Shown one piece after another: positions 1 to 10,499 of a DNA stretch of 64,000 nt (position 1 is its first letter; each line of letters begins with the position of its first letter). The stretch lies in the NCBI RefSeq assembly GCF_036370855.1, contig NC_088098.1, positions 36,149,981 to 36,213,980 of the forward strand. The letters run 5' to 3'. The notes beneath the pieces were generated by a model that made no database searches, had not been told where the DNA came from, and saw only the letters and a program-made list of their open reading frames with translations. Source of the stretch: Dromaius novaehollandiae (taxonomy: Eukaryota; Chordata; Aves; Casuariiformes; Dromaiidae). The position numbers were made by a program, and so were the translations under genes.

Positions 1-259
1 TCTGGGGTGAGACCAGCAGCTGCCTCAGGCCACTCCTAATGTCTGTCTTTAGTCCTCAGCAGCCTACCCTGATCTTTCTCAGGGGGTTGTTCGGATGCTT
101 TGAATGGGGACTTAGTTATAACTTAAAAATAATCCATTTCAGCCATCCATATATGAATTTAGAAAGGGTCAGGGTTCATCTTCTGCTTTTCAAAATGTAA
201 CCTCATTGGTATATGCTGGCCTGCTCTTACGTCTCTGTTAACTTGTGTTTGGCTTTTAG
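1..259 (+). other. Upstream intron part of the aspartic protease gene
   Basis: There is no recognisable exon here. The segment is intron leading to the acceptor at 258-259. Earlier protease exons must lie before the window. Confidence 0.7.
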
Positions 260-382
260 AGGAGAAGACACTGAGAACGGCGGTGAGTTAATCCTGGGGG
301 GCATAGACCATTCCCGCTACAAAGGCTCCATTCACTGGGTCCCCGTCACCGAGAAAAGCTACTGGCAAATACATCTTAACAA
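260..382 (+). CDS. Aspartic protease exon (GGELILGG ... WQIHLN)
   Basis: The acceptor is TTTTAG before 260 and the donor is AA|GTACGT at 383. The exon is 123 bases. It starts with the third base of a split codon and ends with two bases (AA) that join T at 996 to give Asn. It encodes the [14 protein letters not shown] strand and the [12 protein letters not shown] segment typical of cathepsins D and E. Confidence 0.9.
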
Positions 383-3300
383 GTACGTATGCGTGCAATG
401 CCTGGCGGAATTCACCGCTCCCTGGAAAACCTGAGGAGAAGGAAAAGCCTTGCAACGCGTTTGCAGAAGGCCTCGGTGCGGGGTTTTGCCTTTGCTCCTC
501 CTGGAGAGGGGCTTCCTGCGTCAGGACTGAGCAGTCCTTTCTGTAGGGCATTTTAACGTGTTTCAATGTGACCCACCAGTGGTCAAGTTGACTCTTGGGG
601 GATTTTTCAGGCAAGGGGTTAAGGCACCAAAGAAGCGAATCCAGCTCCAGTTGCTGCTGCAATCCTTCTTTTCAACCCTGGTCCCAGCAGCCAGGGTCCC
701 TTTGCTCCTGTTCCTGCTGTGTACCAGGATGGGGACACAGACCTCGTGGGTGAGGACACATTTGTCAGCAGGCAGCAAATGATCAGCACTGCAGGAGTCC
801 TAAGACAGAGAAGTGGGTCCATAAAGGAGAAGTCTTCCTAACGCTGTCTCCTTTTATTACTTTTACGTCTTTTAAAGATGTGTCTTTCAATACCAGGAAA
901 GCCTGACTTGGTGCTCTAGCTAGCAGGAACGCGTTGTTTCTGTCACGGTGTACATACAGTTTTCTGCAGGGTGTTTTTTTTTCTTTCACTTGCAGTATAA
1001 AGATCCAGGGCCAGGTGGCATTTTGCTCCCACGGTTGTGAAGCCATCGTCGATTCGGGCACTTCTCTTATTACCGGCCCCTCTTCGCAAATCAGGCGGTT
1101 GCAGGAGTATATCGGGGCGACTCCGTCGCAGATGGGAGAGGTAAAAGCAGTACAGCCAGCAAACAGCCAGGGTGGAAGGGACACGCTGTGGTGCACGGAG
1201 CTACCGGCTGGGGAAAGGGAGAGGGTAACCAAAATCAGAGCTCAGGAAAGGTCTCAGGGGAAGTGCTGAGCGCAGGGCCAGGCTGCCGCCTCCCAGGTGT
1301 CCATGTCCCCTTCAGCGCTCTTCAGCCATGACATGGAAGGAAACGATGGGAGCATCTGTTTAAGGACTTGCTCCATTACTGTAGATGAGGGTTAATGTTG
1401 CCTTTCCAAGCACCTGGCTGTAGCTGTCAGCTCCTCCGATCTTGTCAGCGTCAGAAAATGGAAAAAATATCTTAAATTCAGCCCTACAGTGATGGCCGCG
1501 ACGGGCCCCTTCTTGCCTGCTGGCCGCGGGGCGGGAGGTTTCGCCCTGGGCTCCCAGGGGGACCCCAGCCACGCCGCCCCAAAAGCCTGCTGGCAGCTGG
1601 GTGAGGCTCGGGCGCCAGGGCCAGACCCCTCGCTGTCTCTCCTGAGCCTTATTCCCGGGATAACAAGCCTGAGATGGCCGAACCCTGCCCGTGCCGAGGG
1701 AGAGCGCAGCTTGCTTCGCCGTGGGTTATTCAGCCTTTGGCTGACTCACGCCATTCATTACTGCATTGCCACAGCCCAGGTAAGGCTACTGCATCCTGTT
1801 GCTGTTAACTTTGCGTTTGCCTTGATCCTCATGCAAAACTGCAAATTTTGAAGAAAATTAAGAGGAGGCATTTTCAGGTGGCTCTGGGCAAAGATCAGAG
1901 GGAAAGCGCAGTTTTGAATCTGCCTTCTCTTGTAAGAAGAAAACCTGGAGTTGCACCTCTGTGACCCACGAGACTTCTGACTTCTTTTGCAATTAAATCT
2001 GAAATTTTGCTTTCGCCCTAATTTTCAGATGCACCTCAAACAGTATGCTTTGATATCAAGCCTGTATTGTAATGATACACTCAAAGGGACATAGATGATT
2101 GATAAACTGCATTACAAATGTAGCTGTATTAGTGCAAACGAGACAGGTCATTGGAGTATATGTTTAGACAATGCTGAACAAATAGCACTCAGCAAGCATC
2201 TCAGTTTCTGCCAGAAAAAAACCCCAAAACCACACCTCACTGTTCTTGTACCAACTGCAAACAGACTAAGTATATCGGCTCAGCTGTATCCTGGTTTATG
2301 TATGTGCATCCATCAGTGATTTTACCAGAACTTCTACCTCTTTCCAGCAAGAATTTATTTCTCCTAGACATACTAACTGTGTAAATGAAATTATGTCTAG
2401 CTTCTCATATCCTACGTTTGCATTTTAGTGGCTCTGTTGCTCTCGACTTCTGTATCCCCTGGTTTATTTTGTTGCTCTAACGGTACGACACCTGATAGGC
2501 CTAGAGAATATTTAGGACTAGGTTTTCATAAAGCAGATTTATTAACCAAAAAGAGGGCTCTTCCTTACGGGAAGCTTCTCTAGCAATGACTTTAAACATT
2601 AGGGTTTATGGCAAAGATCCCTCTGGGGCTTGGAGCCTTCTACAGTGCCATTTAACATCCCAGTTGTTTCATGAAATAAACGGAGAGGCCAGGAAATGAT
2701 CCTGTGTTACTGTAAGTGGATGCAGTATTTATAGAGATTAATGGCCGCCTTCTGTTCTTCCAATTCCACTCCAGGGCAGAGTAAAGTACAAAATCCGGTA
2801 TTCCTCACAGCCTTCCTGCACGGGCCCCTTCTTCTAAAAATGCGACATTGCTGAGCGGAGAGGCAGAGCCGCAGCCGCCGGGCGCTGCCTGCGCAGGCTG
2901 GAGGCGGCTCCCCGGGCCGAGCCCGAGCCCGAGCATCGGGGCGGTTTTGCTCGGCAGAGCTTGCTGGTATCTCCTCCGCAGCGGGCACCGGGGCGCTCAG
3001 GAGCTTGGCCTCGCACCCGAGCTGCGCGCGGGCCAGGGTGCCCCTCGCCTAGCCCGTTTCGGGGCTCGTGAGGGTTTTTGCCAGTCCTGCTCCTCAGGGT
3101 CTCTGGTGCATGGTTTGACCCAGTGTGGGAACTGGAAAGCGGGATGGCAGTGCTGGGCCGTAAGTCAGCCTCATGCTGGTTTTGGTACTAAATTCACAGT
3201 TGCAGCACAATTCTTGAGTTCAAAGGACAGTATTTAAAAAAAAAAAGAGCAAACCAATCATGTATCAACCAGCGCATTGCATACAGTTTCTCGTAGACTG

Positions 3301-3649
3301 CAGAAGACTGTCCAGCTTGCCTCACATCAGCTTCACCATCGGACACCACGAGTACAAGCTGACGGCAGAGCACTACGTGGTAAAGGTGCGTCCGGGCGGC
3401 CCGGCAGCGCAGCGCTGCCGCAGCGAGCGCGCGAGGGGCCGCGGCGAGGAACTCTGCTTTGCCTTGCAGGAGTCCGTCGATGACCAGACCTTCTGCATGA
3501 GCGGCTTTCAGTCGCTGGACATCACCACTCGCGCTGGCCCACTCTGGATTTTAGGAGACGTCTTTATGTCTGCGTTTTACTGCATTTTTGACCGTGGGAA
3601 CGACAGAGTGGGATTTGCAAAATCTGCTCATCGGAAGGATTACCACTGA
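260..3649 (+). CDS. Pepsin-family (A1) aspartic protease, cathepsin E / nothepsin-like, 3' part (4 exons)
   Basis: Join 260-382, 996-1140, 3287-3385, 3470-3649. These exons give about 181 residues of the C-terminal lobe of an A1 aspartic endopeptidase, a family that cleaves proteins at acid pH in endolysosomes or secretions. The N-terminal lobe with the first catalytic Asp lies before the window. Seen: the GGELILGG and YWQIHLNN strands, the disulfide hairpin FCSHGC, the second catalytic motif [13 protein letters not shown], then VDC pairing with TFC, and the family signature [10 protein letters not shown] followed by [13 protein letters not shown]. Exon sizes of 123, 145, 99 and 180 bases and phases fit the pepsin gene pattern. 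The DNNI/LNNI-type joint between the first two exons and the FCSxGC loop resemble cathepsin E. DSGTS in place of the commoner DTGTS, and the C-terminal tail ending KDYH, suggest nothepsin or a cathepsin E-A-like paralogue, which I cannot settle. No stop or frameshift is seen, so the gene looks functional. Confidence 0.9.
383..995 (+). other. Protease intron
   Basis: This is a GTACGT to TTGCAG intron. A T-rich tract (971-988) precedes the acceptor. No other feature is seen. Confidence 0.8.
996..1140 (+). CDS. Aspartic protease exon with second catalytic Asp (VDSGTS)
   Basis: A pyrimidine tract and CACTTGCAG precede 996, and GAG|GTAAAA ends the exon. The 145-base length matches this exon in pepsin-type genes. 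It carries the two-cysteine hairpin FCSHGC and the active-site motif [11 protein letters not shown]. The end GATPSQMGE runs in phase 0 into FLVDC of the next exon. Confidence 0.93.
1141..3286 (+). other. Protease intron with a GC-rich patch
   Basis: The intron is about 2.1 kb. Most of it is unremarkable. Positions 2830-3070 form a CpG-rich patch with a short tandem GAGCCC run near 2917-2935. No exon of the family was found inside it. The patch could be an internal regulatory element or simple GC drift. Confidence 0.7.
3287..3385 (+). CDS. Aspartic protease exon (FLVDC ... HYVVK)
   Basis: The exon is 99 bases, phase 0 at both ends, with acceptor ATACAG and donor AAG|GTGCGT. It encodes 33 residues, starting FLVDCRR and including the [17 protein letters not shown] strand pair. 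The Cys is expected to pair with the Cys of TFC in the last exon. Confidence 0.9.
3386..3469 (+). other. Very short GC-rich intron between the last two protease exons
   Basis: The intron is 84 bases, GTGCGT to CTTGCAG. It is GC- and CpG-rich, a multiple of three, and contains no in-frame stop, so a transcript that keeps it would add 28 residues without breaking the frame. The inserted residues are Arg/Gly-rich and have no counterpart in the family, so normal removal is expected. Confidence 0.8.
3470..3649 (+). CDS. Aspartic protease terminal coding exon ([10 protein letters not shown])
   Basis: The acceptor is GCCTTGCAG before 3470 and the stop TGA is at 3647-3649. It gives 59 residues: TFCMSGF, the hallmark [10 protein letters not shown], and [14 protein letters not shown] short basic tail ending HRKDYH extends beyond the usual end of cathepsin D and E. 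Confidence 0.93.
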   Translation, partial: ESVDDQTFCMSGFQSLDITTRAGPLWILGDVFMSAFYCIFDRGNDRVGFAKSAHRKDYH

Positions 3650-4785
3650 GTCCCCAAAGCATTTTTTTCTGCCTTCACCGAAGTGTTACTGTCATGATCT
3701 TCAACACATAGGAAGAAGGGCTTTGACTGAAACCCTGGACCTGAATACAGCCCCCCAGGTTTTAAGGGCTTGGGGCGATCCTTGGTCCAAATTGTACAGT
3801 TTGGTTCAACCTCTATCTGTTTACAGCTGAGAAACATTTTTTCTGGATAACTGATAAATACCACAGCTCTCTAGATGAAGTGAAAGCCTTTCACCGCTCA
3901 GACTTGCAAAAGAAGGCTAAAAATGCTAAGCGGCACAAGGGTGATGTGACAGCAGTTACAAATGGGTGAAACTAATCCTAGTCTGATCTGCTCCGGGGAT
4001 CTTTTTTTCCTTCCTGCTTGTCAGCTTGCATTTCATTTCCTGCTGACTTCCTTTTCCTGACTGTTTTTCATGTTATAACTTATTCTTCGGGATTTTGTCC
4101 AGCCTTGTCTCCTTAGTGCCACATAAATTCTCTTTATGGGCTTGCTCCAACCAGTTTATCTAAAGAGGAGCTGGACTGAGCCCTGTGGGAACGCGACCCT
4201 TTCCCCTGCCTACAGTTCCCTGCTCCTTACGTCACCTCTCCAACCTGCCTTTCCTGTGGGTTCGATCTCGCTGGACATTTTCCCTCTCTTGTGTCTTGGT
4301 GTCTAACGTCCAGGTCTTTAGTCAGATGCTGCCCTTACTGCCTGGCGCCTCTGCCCTCCGGCCTGTCCTGGCAGCTGGGAGCAGCGCCTATTTGCATGAC
4401 GAACGTCAGCGGCAGTCATTGCCAAGGCAGCTCTTCGGAAACCCCATGGCAGCATCCCCGCGTTTCAGGCGAGCTACAAGGCCAAAGCACAGCGCTAAGC
4501 CTGTGCTGCCCCTTCCTTAGCAGCAGCTTCAGCTCTGTCAGAGGTAGGAAACGGCCACATGTAGCTGCATTGTCCCCGTAAGTGATGCAGTAAAAGACGA
4601 CTCATCTAAATAATGCCCCTTCAAATAGTTGTTTTGCTTGTTAAAACCGATAATGTCCATGTACACATGAATAAACTTAATCAAGGAAAAATCTCCTTTT
4701 GACTTAATGCTGTTTCAGCTTCAGAGGGCTTCATTTGTGGCCTCTCCCACAGCCAAGGCTGGAGAGGAAGAGAGGTGAAAATAAA
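3650..4785 (+). other. Probable protease 3' UTR with candidate poly(A) signals
   Basis: AATAAA occurs at 4670-4675 and again at 4780-4785, about 1.0 and 1.1 kb after the stop. These are the first canonical signals I find downstream. The actual cleavage site cannot be fixed from sequence. Confidence 0.4.
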
Positions 4786-7700
4786 ACAGCAATTAAAAAT
4801 CCCGGTTTGCTCTAGGATATGGAGGGGAGAGATGGGGCATACTTGGGCTGCTCTTCTCTCCCTAACGCCAAAAAATGTCCATGCAGAGGAAAGCTGTGTA
4901 TGCAGAAAGAGAGGTGCTGCTTCAGAGGCTTTCAAATGCAGCCGCCGCGTGGGCAGAGAGGCCGAGGGGTGAAGCTGCTCCTGCCCAGGCGGCTGCCCAG
5001 CCCCGCGCTCCCGGGGGATTTGCTGCTGCTATGTGTCTCAGTGTGCTAAGCACATAACAAATATGACATCCGTCACCCGCCTTGGCAGGGTTACAATCAC
5101 GGCCTCTTAGATTTTAAGGCTTCAGTTGTAAGACTTAGCAAGTATTAATGAAGCAAGAAGGTCTGTGTGCAGATATCTCTGAAATACGGCTCTTGCCTCC
5201 CAGTATGAAATATTTTCTCTCTCTGATACATTTTTTGACGGCTCTGTATTTGCAACCACATCGTGTCACACATTTGGTGTCAAGGCTACCAACCTGTAGC
5301 AGCAGCAACTCAGTTGCCATTTGTCTCTTTTTGCAGAAAAGATTAAACTATACAAAGTTATGATTTATTCCAGGCCTGTCTAGCTTTGTCCTCTCCTTGT
5401 CCATCTCATTCTTAAATAATACAGTGACCATAAGCAAACCTGTTTGTCTGGAAAACTTCATTTGTTTGATCCTAAGTCAAAACAAACAGACATCTATAAA
5501 GCTGTATCATTAATTTAACAGCAGCTGGACATTTTCGCTTTTTCTATCATGCAGCTGACTTAACATTTCCATTATTTCCAAAATACATATATACTCCTTG
5601 AATAGGAAACTGCAGTCAGACTTAGTGGTGTGTCACTTGTGACTGAGGATTTTAAAGGTGGTGGGACGTGTCCATGCAGCTTGAACACTGTCATCTCAGC
5701 TCCATGAATTCTAGCATGGAGTGGGAACATGTCCTAGAAATATGGGCAAAGTTAGGCACAGAGTGCAAGGACTGGCTCTCTCTCTTTTCTGATATATCCC
5801 ATCTTGTTCAAGATTAACACCATTTGGTGGTAGCAAGCTGTTGCTCTGACACATTCATCTATCCTAACCCTGTTCTCTCCTCAGTCTTTACCAGCTTTGC
5901 CAACTTCTGTAGGTCTGTCTCTCTATTCCTTTTACACATCAAGTTGACTTGCATGGTAGGTCAAACCTTTGCCAGAAGTGTTTCTTGACAGTTCAGTACA
6001 GTCAAGACAACTGTGTTTTTCAAAATGCCTTTATTCATGCAGTAATTCTACATCGTTTATACCAGTGAACATGAATCATAAATTGTTGGGTTTGCTAAAA
6101 TAGTCCATTTACCATGCTAAGGCGAACAGTTTACTGAGAGAGGTGCCTAAGAGAGCACATAATCCCAAAAGCTAATTGCATACAAATCAGAGCCCGCAGA
6201 TGTTTGCAAAAATGAGATAACAGACTAACTGAGGAGAGGAAATTCTTCTGATAACTCAATCCCAGCACTAGTTTCTTCACAAGCAATGACTAGAATATCA
6301 TATCTAACCTGGAACTAGCCTGCTACATGTGAATGCTATTTGTGTATTGCAAAAGACACTGTGGGACTTTGGAGCTGTCGTTGCTAATTTAGTGTATGTC
6401 TACATGTAATAGAAACCTCAGTGGGACTGCCCTGAAGCTTATCTACCCAATGACTACTGTGTGGATACCCTGAGCCTCTACATAAGCCTGAACACAGTTG
6501 CTGGTCCAGGGAGTGCTAGCAGAGTGAGAGGGAGAGGCAGGGTCAAGCAGCAAAATCACTGCTCAGGGGATGTGTAACGGCCTGTTGGAAAGCATCACCA
6601 TGCATCCTAGAGAGCAGCCAGGCAGAGAAGAAGCTGATGGGAGATGAGCGCAGCTGAGCGATGAGGAAGGCAGGAAGACTTCTTTTAGCTTAGCAGTGCC
6701 AGCAAAAAAAATTAATGTCTGGGGTGGGGAGGATGAGACTTTTCTCCAATACCTAAAGCCCTGGTGGAAGTAGTGTGGAAGGAAGAGGCTGAGGAGGTGT
6801 AGTGGGACCAGACATGCAGTGCAGATTCGTCAGGGTCTTAGACTAACGGGAGAGTGGGCATCTCTAATTACAGTCATCTCTAACCTCTGGCTTAAATCCC
6901 CTTACACAGAGAAGGACATCACCTCAAGCTTTCTTACTGCAGGGAGAGAAAAGCCTCTCAGCTAGATAAGAAGCCAGGTTTTCTCCACAGCTACTGAAAA
7001 CCCTTAATCTACATTCATGGCTGGGAAGAGTATGGTCAAACACCAGCCAAAGCTCTATAAGGGAGCTCCCACAGACAGTGGCACTCACCCTAAATTTGGA
7101 TTTAGCTGTTTGCCTGGAGCAGTCTGAGTGTCCTTAAAATGTAATGCTTAAACTTAAAACTTACCACTTTTTAAAGTTGAGTATGTTGGTAAATAGATTT
7201 CCTTGACTGTCACAGATGTAATTACATTGAAAAAAAATTGAACTGGAAAGTGTGGCTTCAGCTAAAAGAATAAATAAAGAATGCTGGAGAAAAATGTTTT
7301 TTTTTTTTCCACTGATGATAAGCTATGTGTTTCCAGTGCTGTCATAAGCCAAAAGAGTCCCCTTCCCCAGGGAGAATCAGCGGTCCAGGGCTCTGAAGAC
7401 TGAAAAGCTGGAGAACACTGCCATAAGCTGTTTATTGCCTAGTAAGCTCCATTCAGAAAATGATGCTATTTATTTAACTGTAATACCACTTTGTCAAGGT
7501 CCTTATTGTGTTGGGATACTTGAACATAGCAACTTGAACAGCCTGAGGACTTGTTCCAGTATGGCAAGGGTGAGGTTGCATCAAAACACCTTGTGCCAAA
7601 GCTATGATTCAAACCTTGCTGCTCAGCTGTTGTCTGACGCTGGAGTCATCTCATCTCACTGTATGGAGTACCACCTTCCCAGGTGCCTGGGTAAGCTGCA

Positions 7701-9589
7701 TTTGGCTTCTACATGTACCTGAAACTCCCTTAATATGAGTTTGAACAGATCTTCCTTGGGCTAAGTATCCTCTGCTCCCTGAACTGATGAGAATCCAGAA
7801 ATACATGTCCTTTTGCCTTCTTTGGTCTAGCATCCTTGAAGGATTTGACATGGTGGCACTGAGACCATGCCTAATGCACACCAACAGGAGCAGGTTCCCA
7901 GATGGAAACAAAGCAGGAAGAGGTGGAAGTGGGGAGGCTAGTTGCTTTTTTTCAAAGCCTACCAGATGAGATAGAGTCCTGCTTTATATGATAGCCTACT
8001 TCAAGGCCTCCTCATCTAAGCTGCTGGCAAGAGGCACAGGAGCAGGCAGGTCCTTAGTCCCTTCTTGGCTTCAGGGGTGTCTGGAAAACTCCAGGTACCC
8101 GCTGGTGATACCAATTGCCCTGGTAGAGGCTTGTTGTCTGAAGTGCAGTCATCTGTGCAGGAGAGCTGTGTAGAGCTGCTGCCCATGCAATCTACGCAAC
8201 ACTTGTTGGCTGTTGCAGCCACCATCATTTTCTACATCTTCCTTTCTCCTTGCTCCTCCCAGCCCTGAGCTACCCTGCCTCATGCGTCCAGGCTTCAGCC
8301 CACTTCGGCTGCTCCCTGTCCCCATGACCGCAGACACCATTGCCTGCCCAGAGGGAGCATGTCCAACTGGATACTCACTCATGGAAGAGTGGTGGCATGC
8401 CTCTCTTCACTGTGTGCATGTATACATAGGAGAGAGCTAAAAACAAAGAGCCACTGCTGCTTTTCGGGCCTGCTTTGGGACTCCTTGCAGGAGTGGCAGC
8501 TAAAGGGCCAGCTGCTACCAGGAGGTGGGTTGGCACCCCAGGAGCAGTGGGAGCCACGTACTGCTGTTTCAGGTTTGCATTAATGTGTGTGGGATGTCTG
8601 GGCAGTGTGGGAACAGGGAGTGAGGGAAGGAAGTGGAGAGCAATTTCTGTTAGCAGTCAGCAGGCCATTTGGTTGTCTCCTGCAGGATGACTGTAGCCTG
8701 TGGGCTGCCACCTGAAAAGCCCTGGTGTAACACCCACCCATGAGAGCAGAGCCCTTGGCTCGGGTCTTCCTCACTTCTCCCACCTCTTGGGAGAGCACCA
8801 TGGCACCACCATCACCAGGGAGGCTGCCTGGGAATGCCATTTCACTGTAAACAGCCACGGGGTAAACAACGTACACACTCCTAGGAGCAGAGACCTTAAG
8901 CTGGCTCCCGTGCCCAGGTCATCAGCAGTTCTGTCTCCTCCATTTTTCCTAGTGAAGCTAAATATTTAATCCTTTTTTTGTTTGTTTTCACTGTGTAGTG
9001 GCATAGCTTCAGAAGGAGAGGAGCAGACTCTCACCCCACATAAGTGAGAAGCCTGATTTTCCGGGCGTTCCTTGGGACGGTGGGGGATGAGGATGTTAAA
9101 TCTCTCCAGGCTGGGGAGGGAATTGAGCCCACATCTCCCCTCTAGCCACTTGACTAGAGACCAAAACTGTTGGTGGATCCTATAAAAGAATATTATGAAC
9201 CTTAGCCTGACAGAGCAGCCAGTGGTGCCTGTGTCCAGGCTGAAGCCAAAGCACGTAGGGCCACCTCTGCTTTTTTGATAACGCCCATGTTTCCTTTAGG
9301 TGAGCCTATGCAGCTCACTACCGCATGTGCTGGCGGGTTTGCATCTGCTCCTGAGGCTCCCAGTTCTCCCCGTAAAAGTGTTCCCCAAAGGGTCAGAGAT
9401 TTCAAGCCAGTGACCAGATGCCTTAAAGCAAGTCACCGTAACGCTTCATATTTAGGTGCCCAAATCCTGCTGGATTTGCTCAGGACTTGTCTGAGCATTG
9501 TGTCTGCCATTCTGTATTTTCGAAAAATCTGTGTGAGAACCACTTTCAAGAAAAGACAGGAAGTTCAGTCAGACTCAGAGGAAGCACAG
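4786..9589. other. Intergenic DNA between two convergent genes (plus BEST3 3' UTR)
   Basis: I see no gene here, and no leucine-rich-repeat gene such as LRRC10. The part next to 9589 should hold the BEST3 3' UTR. A variant poly(A) signal (ATTAAA on the minus strand) lies at 8965-8970, about 620 bases past the BEST3 stop. Canonical TTTATT (AATAAA on minus) is found only at 7431-7436 and 7467-7472. Confidence 0.6.
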
Positions 9590-10499
9590 TCAAAGATTTC
9601 TTTCACTTTTCTCATTAGAAAATTCTACTATAGCTGTTTCTTTAGCATCCAGGTGTTCCAATAAGTGATGCATTTCTGATGTATCTGGAGCAGCAGCAGT
9701 AGGAACATCTTTTCCATCACTTAAGGTCCTTTGCTGTGACGTTGCCCCAGAATCTGCTAAAGGAGGTGCAGAGTCGGCATTTAACATCGTACTATGACTG
9801 TGGAAACTTGGTAAACTCCATCGCTCAGGGCTTCTGTCATGCTGTCTTATGAAACCTGCTATACTACTACTGTGCGTGTCATGTTTGGGCTCCCCTATCA
9901 CACTAGGAAGTGACTGATGTGTCTCAGAGTTAGGGTGGTATGTAGACGTTTCTGGAGGGGCAAGCGGAAGATGCAGAAGAGTCACATCCATCTCAGATGG
10001 ATTCCCTTGGAGCTTTTCTTCTTCTGGCACGCTTGTAGTGCAGTTGGTTTGCAGATTTGATTTGCCCAGCATGTTAGGTGCCTTCTCCGCAGCTTCAGTG
10101 ATGACAGCCTCGGGAACCGGCTTGTTTGTCTCGGATGAGCTGTCGCTGTCGCTAAACTGTGCCTCATTCCTAGAGGTTTCTGTTATAGGTCCTAGATCTC
10201 TGCTGCTATGAAGTTTATTACTTCTGTCAGGTCCTTCATGTTTCTTCTTGAAGCTGGAGGCAGAATGTCTCCCTCTCGTGTGCATTTCTTGCAAATGTCT
10301 GATGTGCCCCTTTTCATCTGCTGGGAAAAACACTGAATTCTCACTTGTCTGCCGATTGTAGCGCCGGTGAGCAGGGGATGAAGGACTCTCATGGACACTG
10401 AGAAATCTCTTAACTCTTCTCAGCACCGAATGTTGTCTTCTGTGTTTCTCCTCTTCCCATGGCCACTCCTCCCCGTAGAGGAACTCTGTATCAGCCAGC
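9590..10499 (-). CDS. BEST3: BEST3 terminal exon: long C-terminal tail (residues 367-669)
   Basis: The acceptor is TTTGACAG before 10499; the stop codon is at 9592-9590. The tail is hydrophilic, Ser/Pro/Glu-rich and probably disordered. Human-like blocks are the WxWxxEKHxxxHS start, [16 protein letters not shown], the RRxYxRQTS repeat-like stretch, RWSLPSF and the C-terminal [15 protein letters not shown]. In between, the sequence has drifted freely, as is usual for this tail. An upstream in-frame Met lies in the intron and is not used. Confidence 0.93.

Noticed and set aside
4786-9589. Search for LRRC10, the human neighbour of BEST3
   Set aside because: No leucine-rich-repeat pattern (LxxLxLxxN) appears on either strand in this interval; it may lie outside the window.
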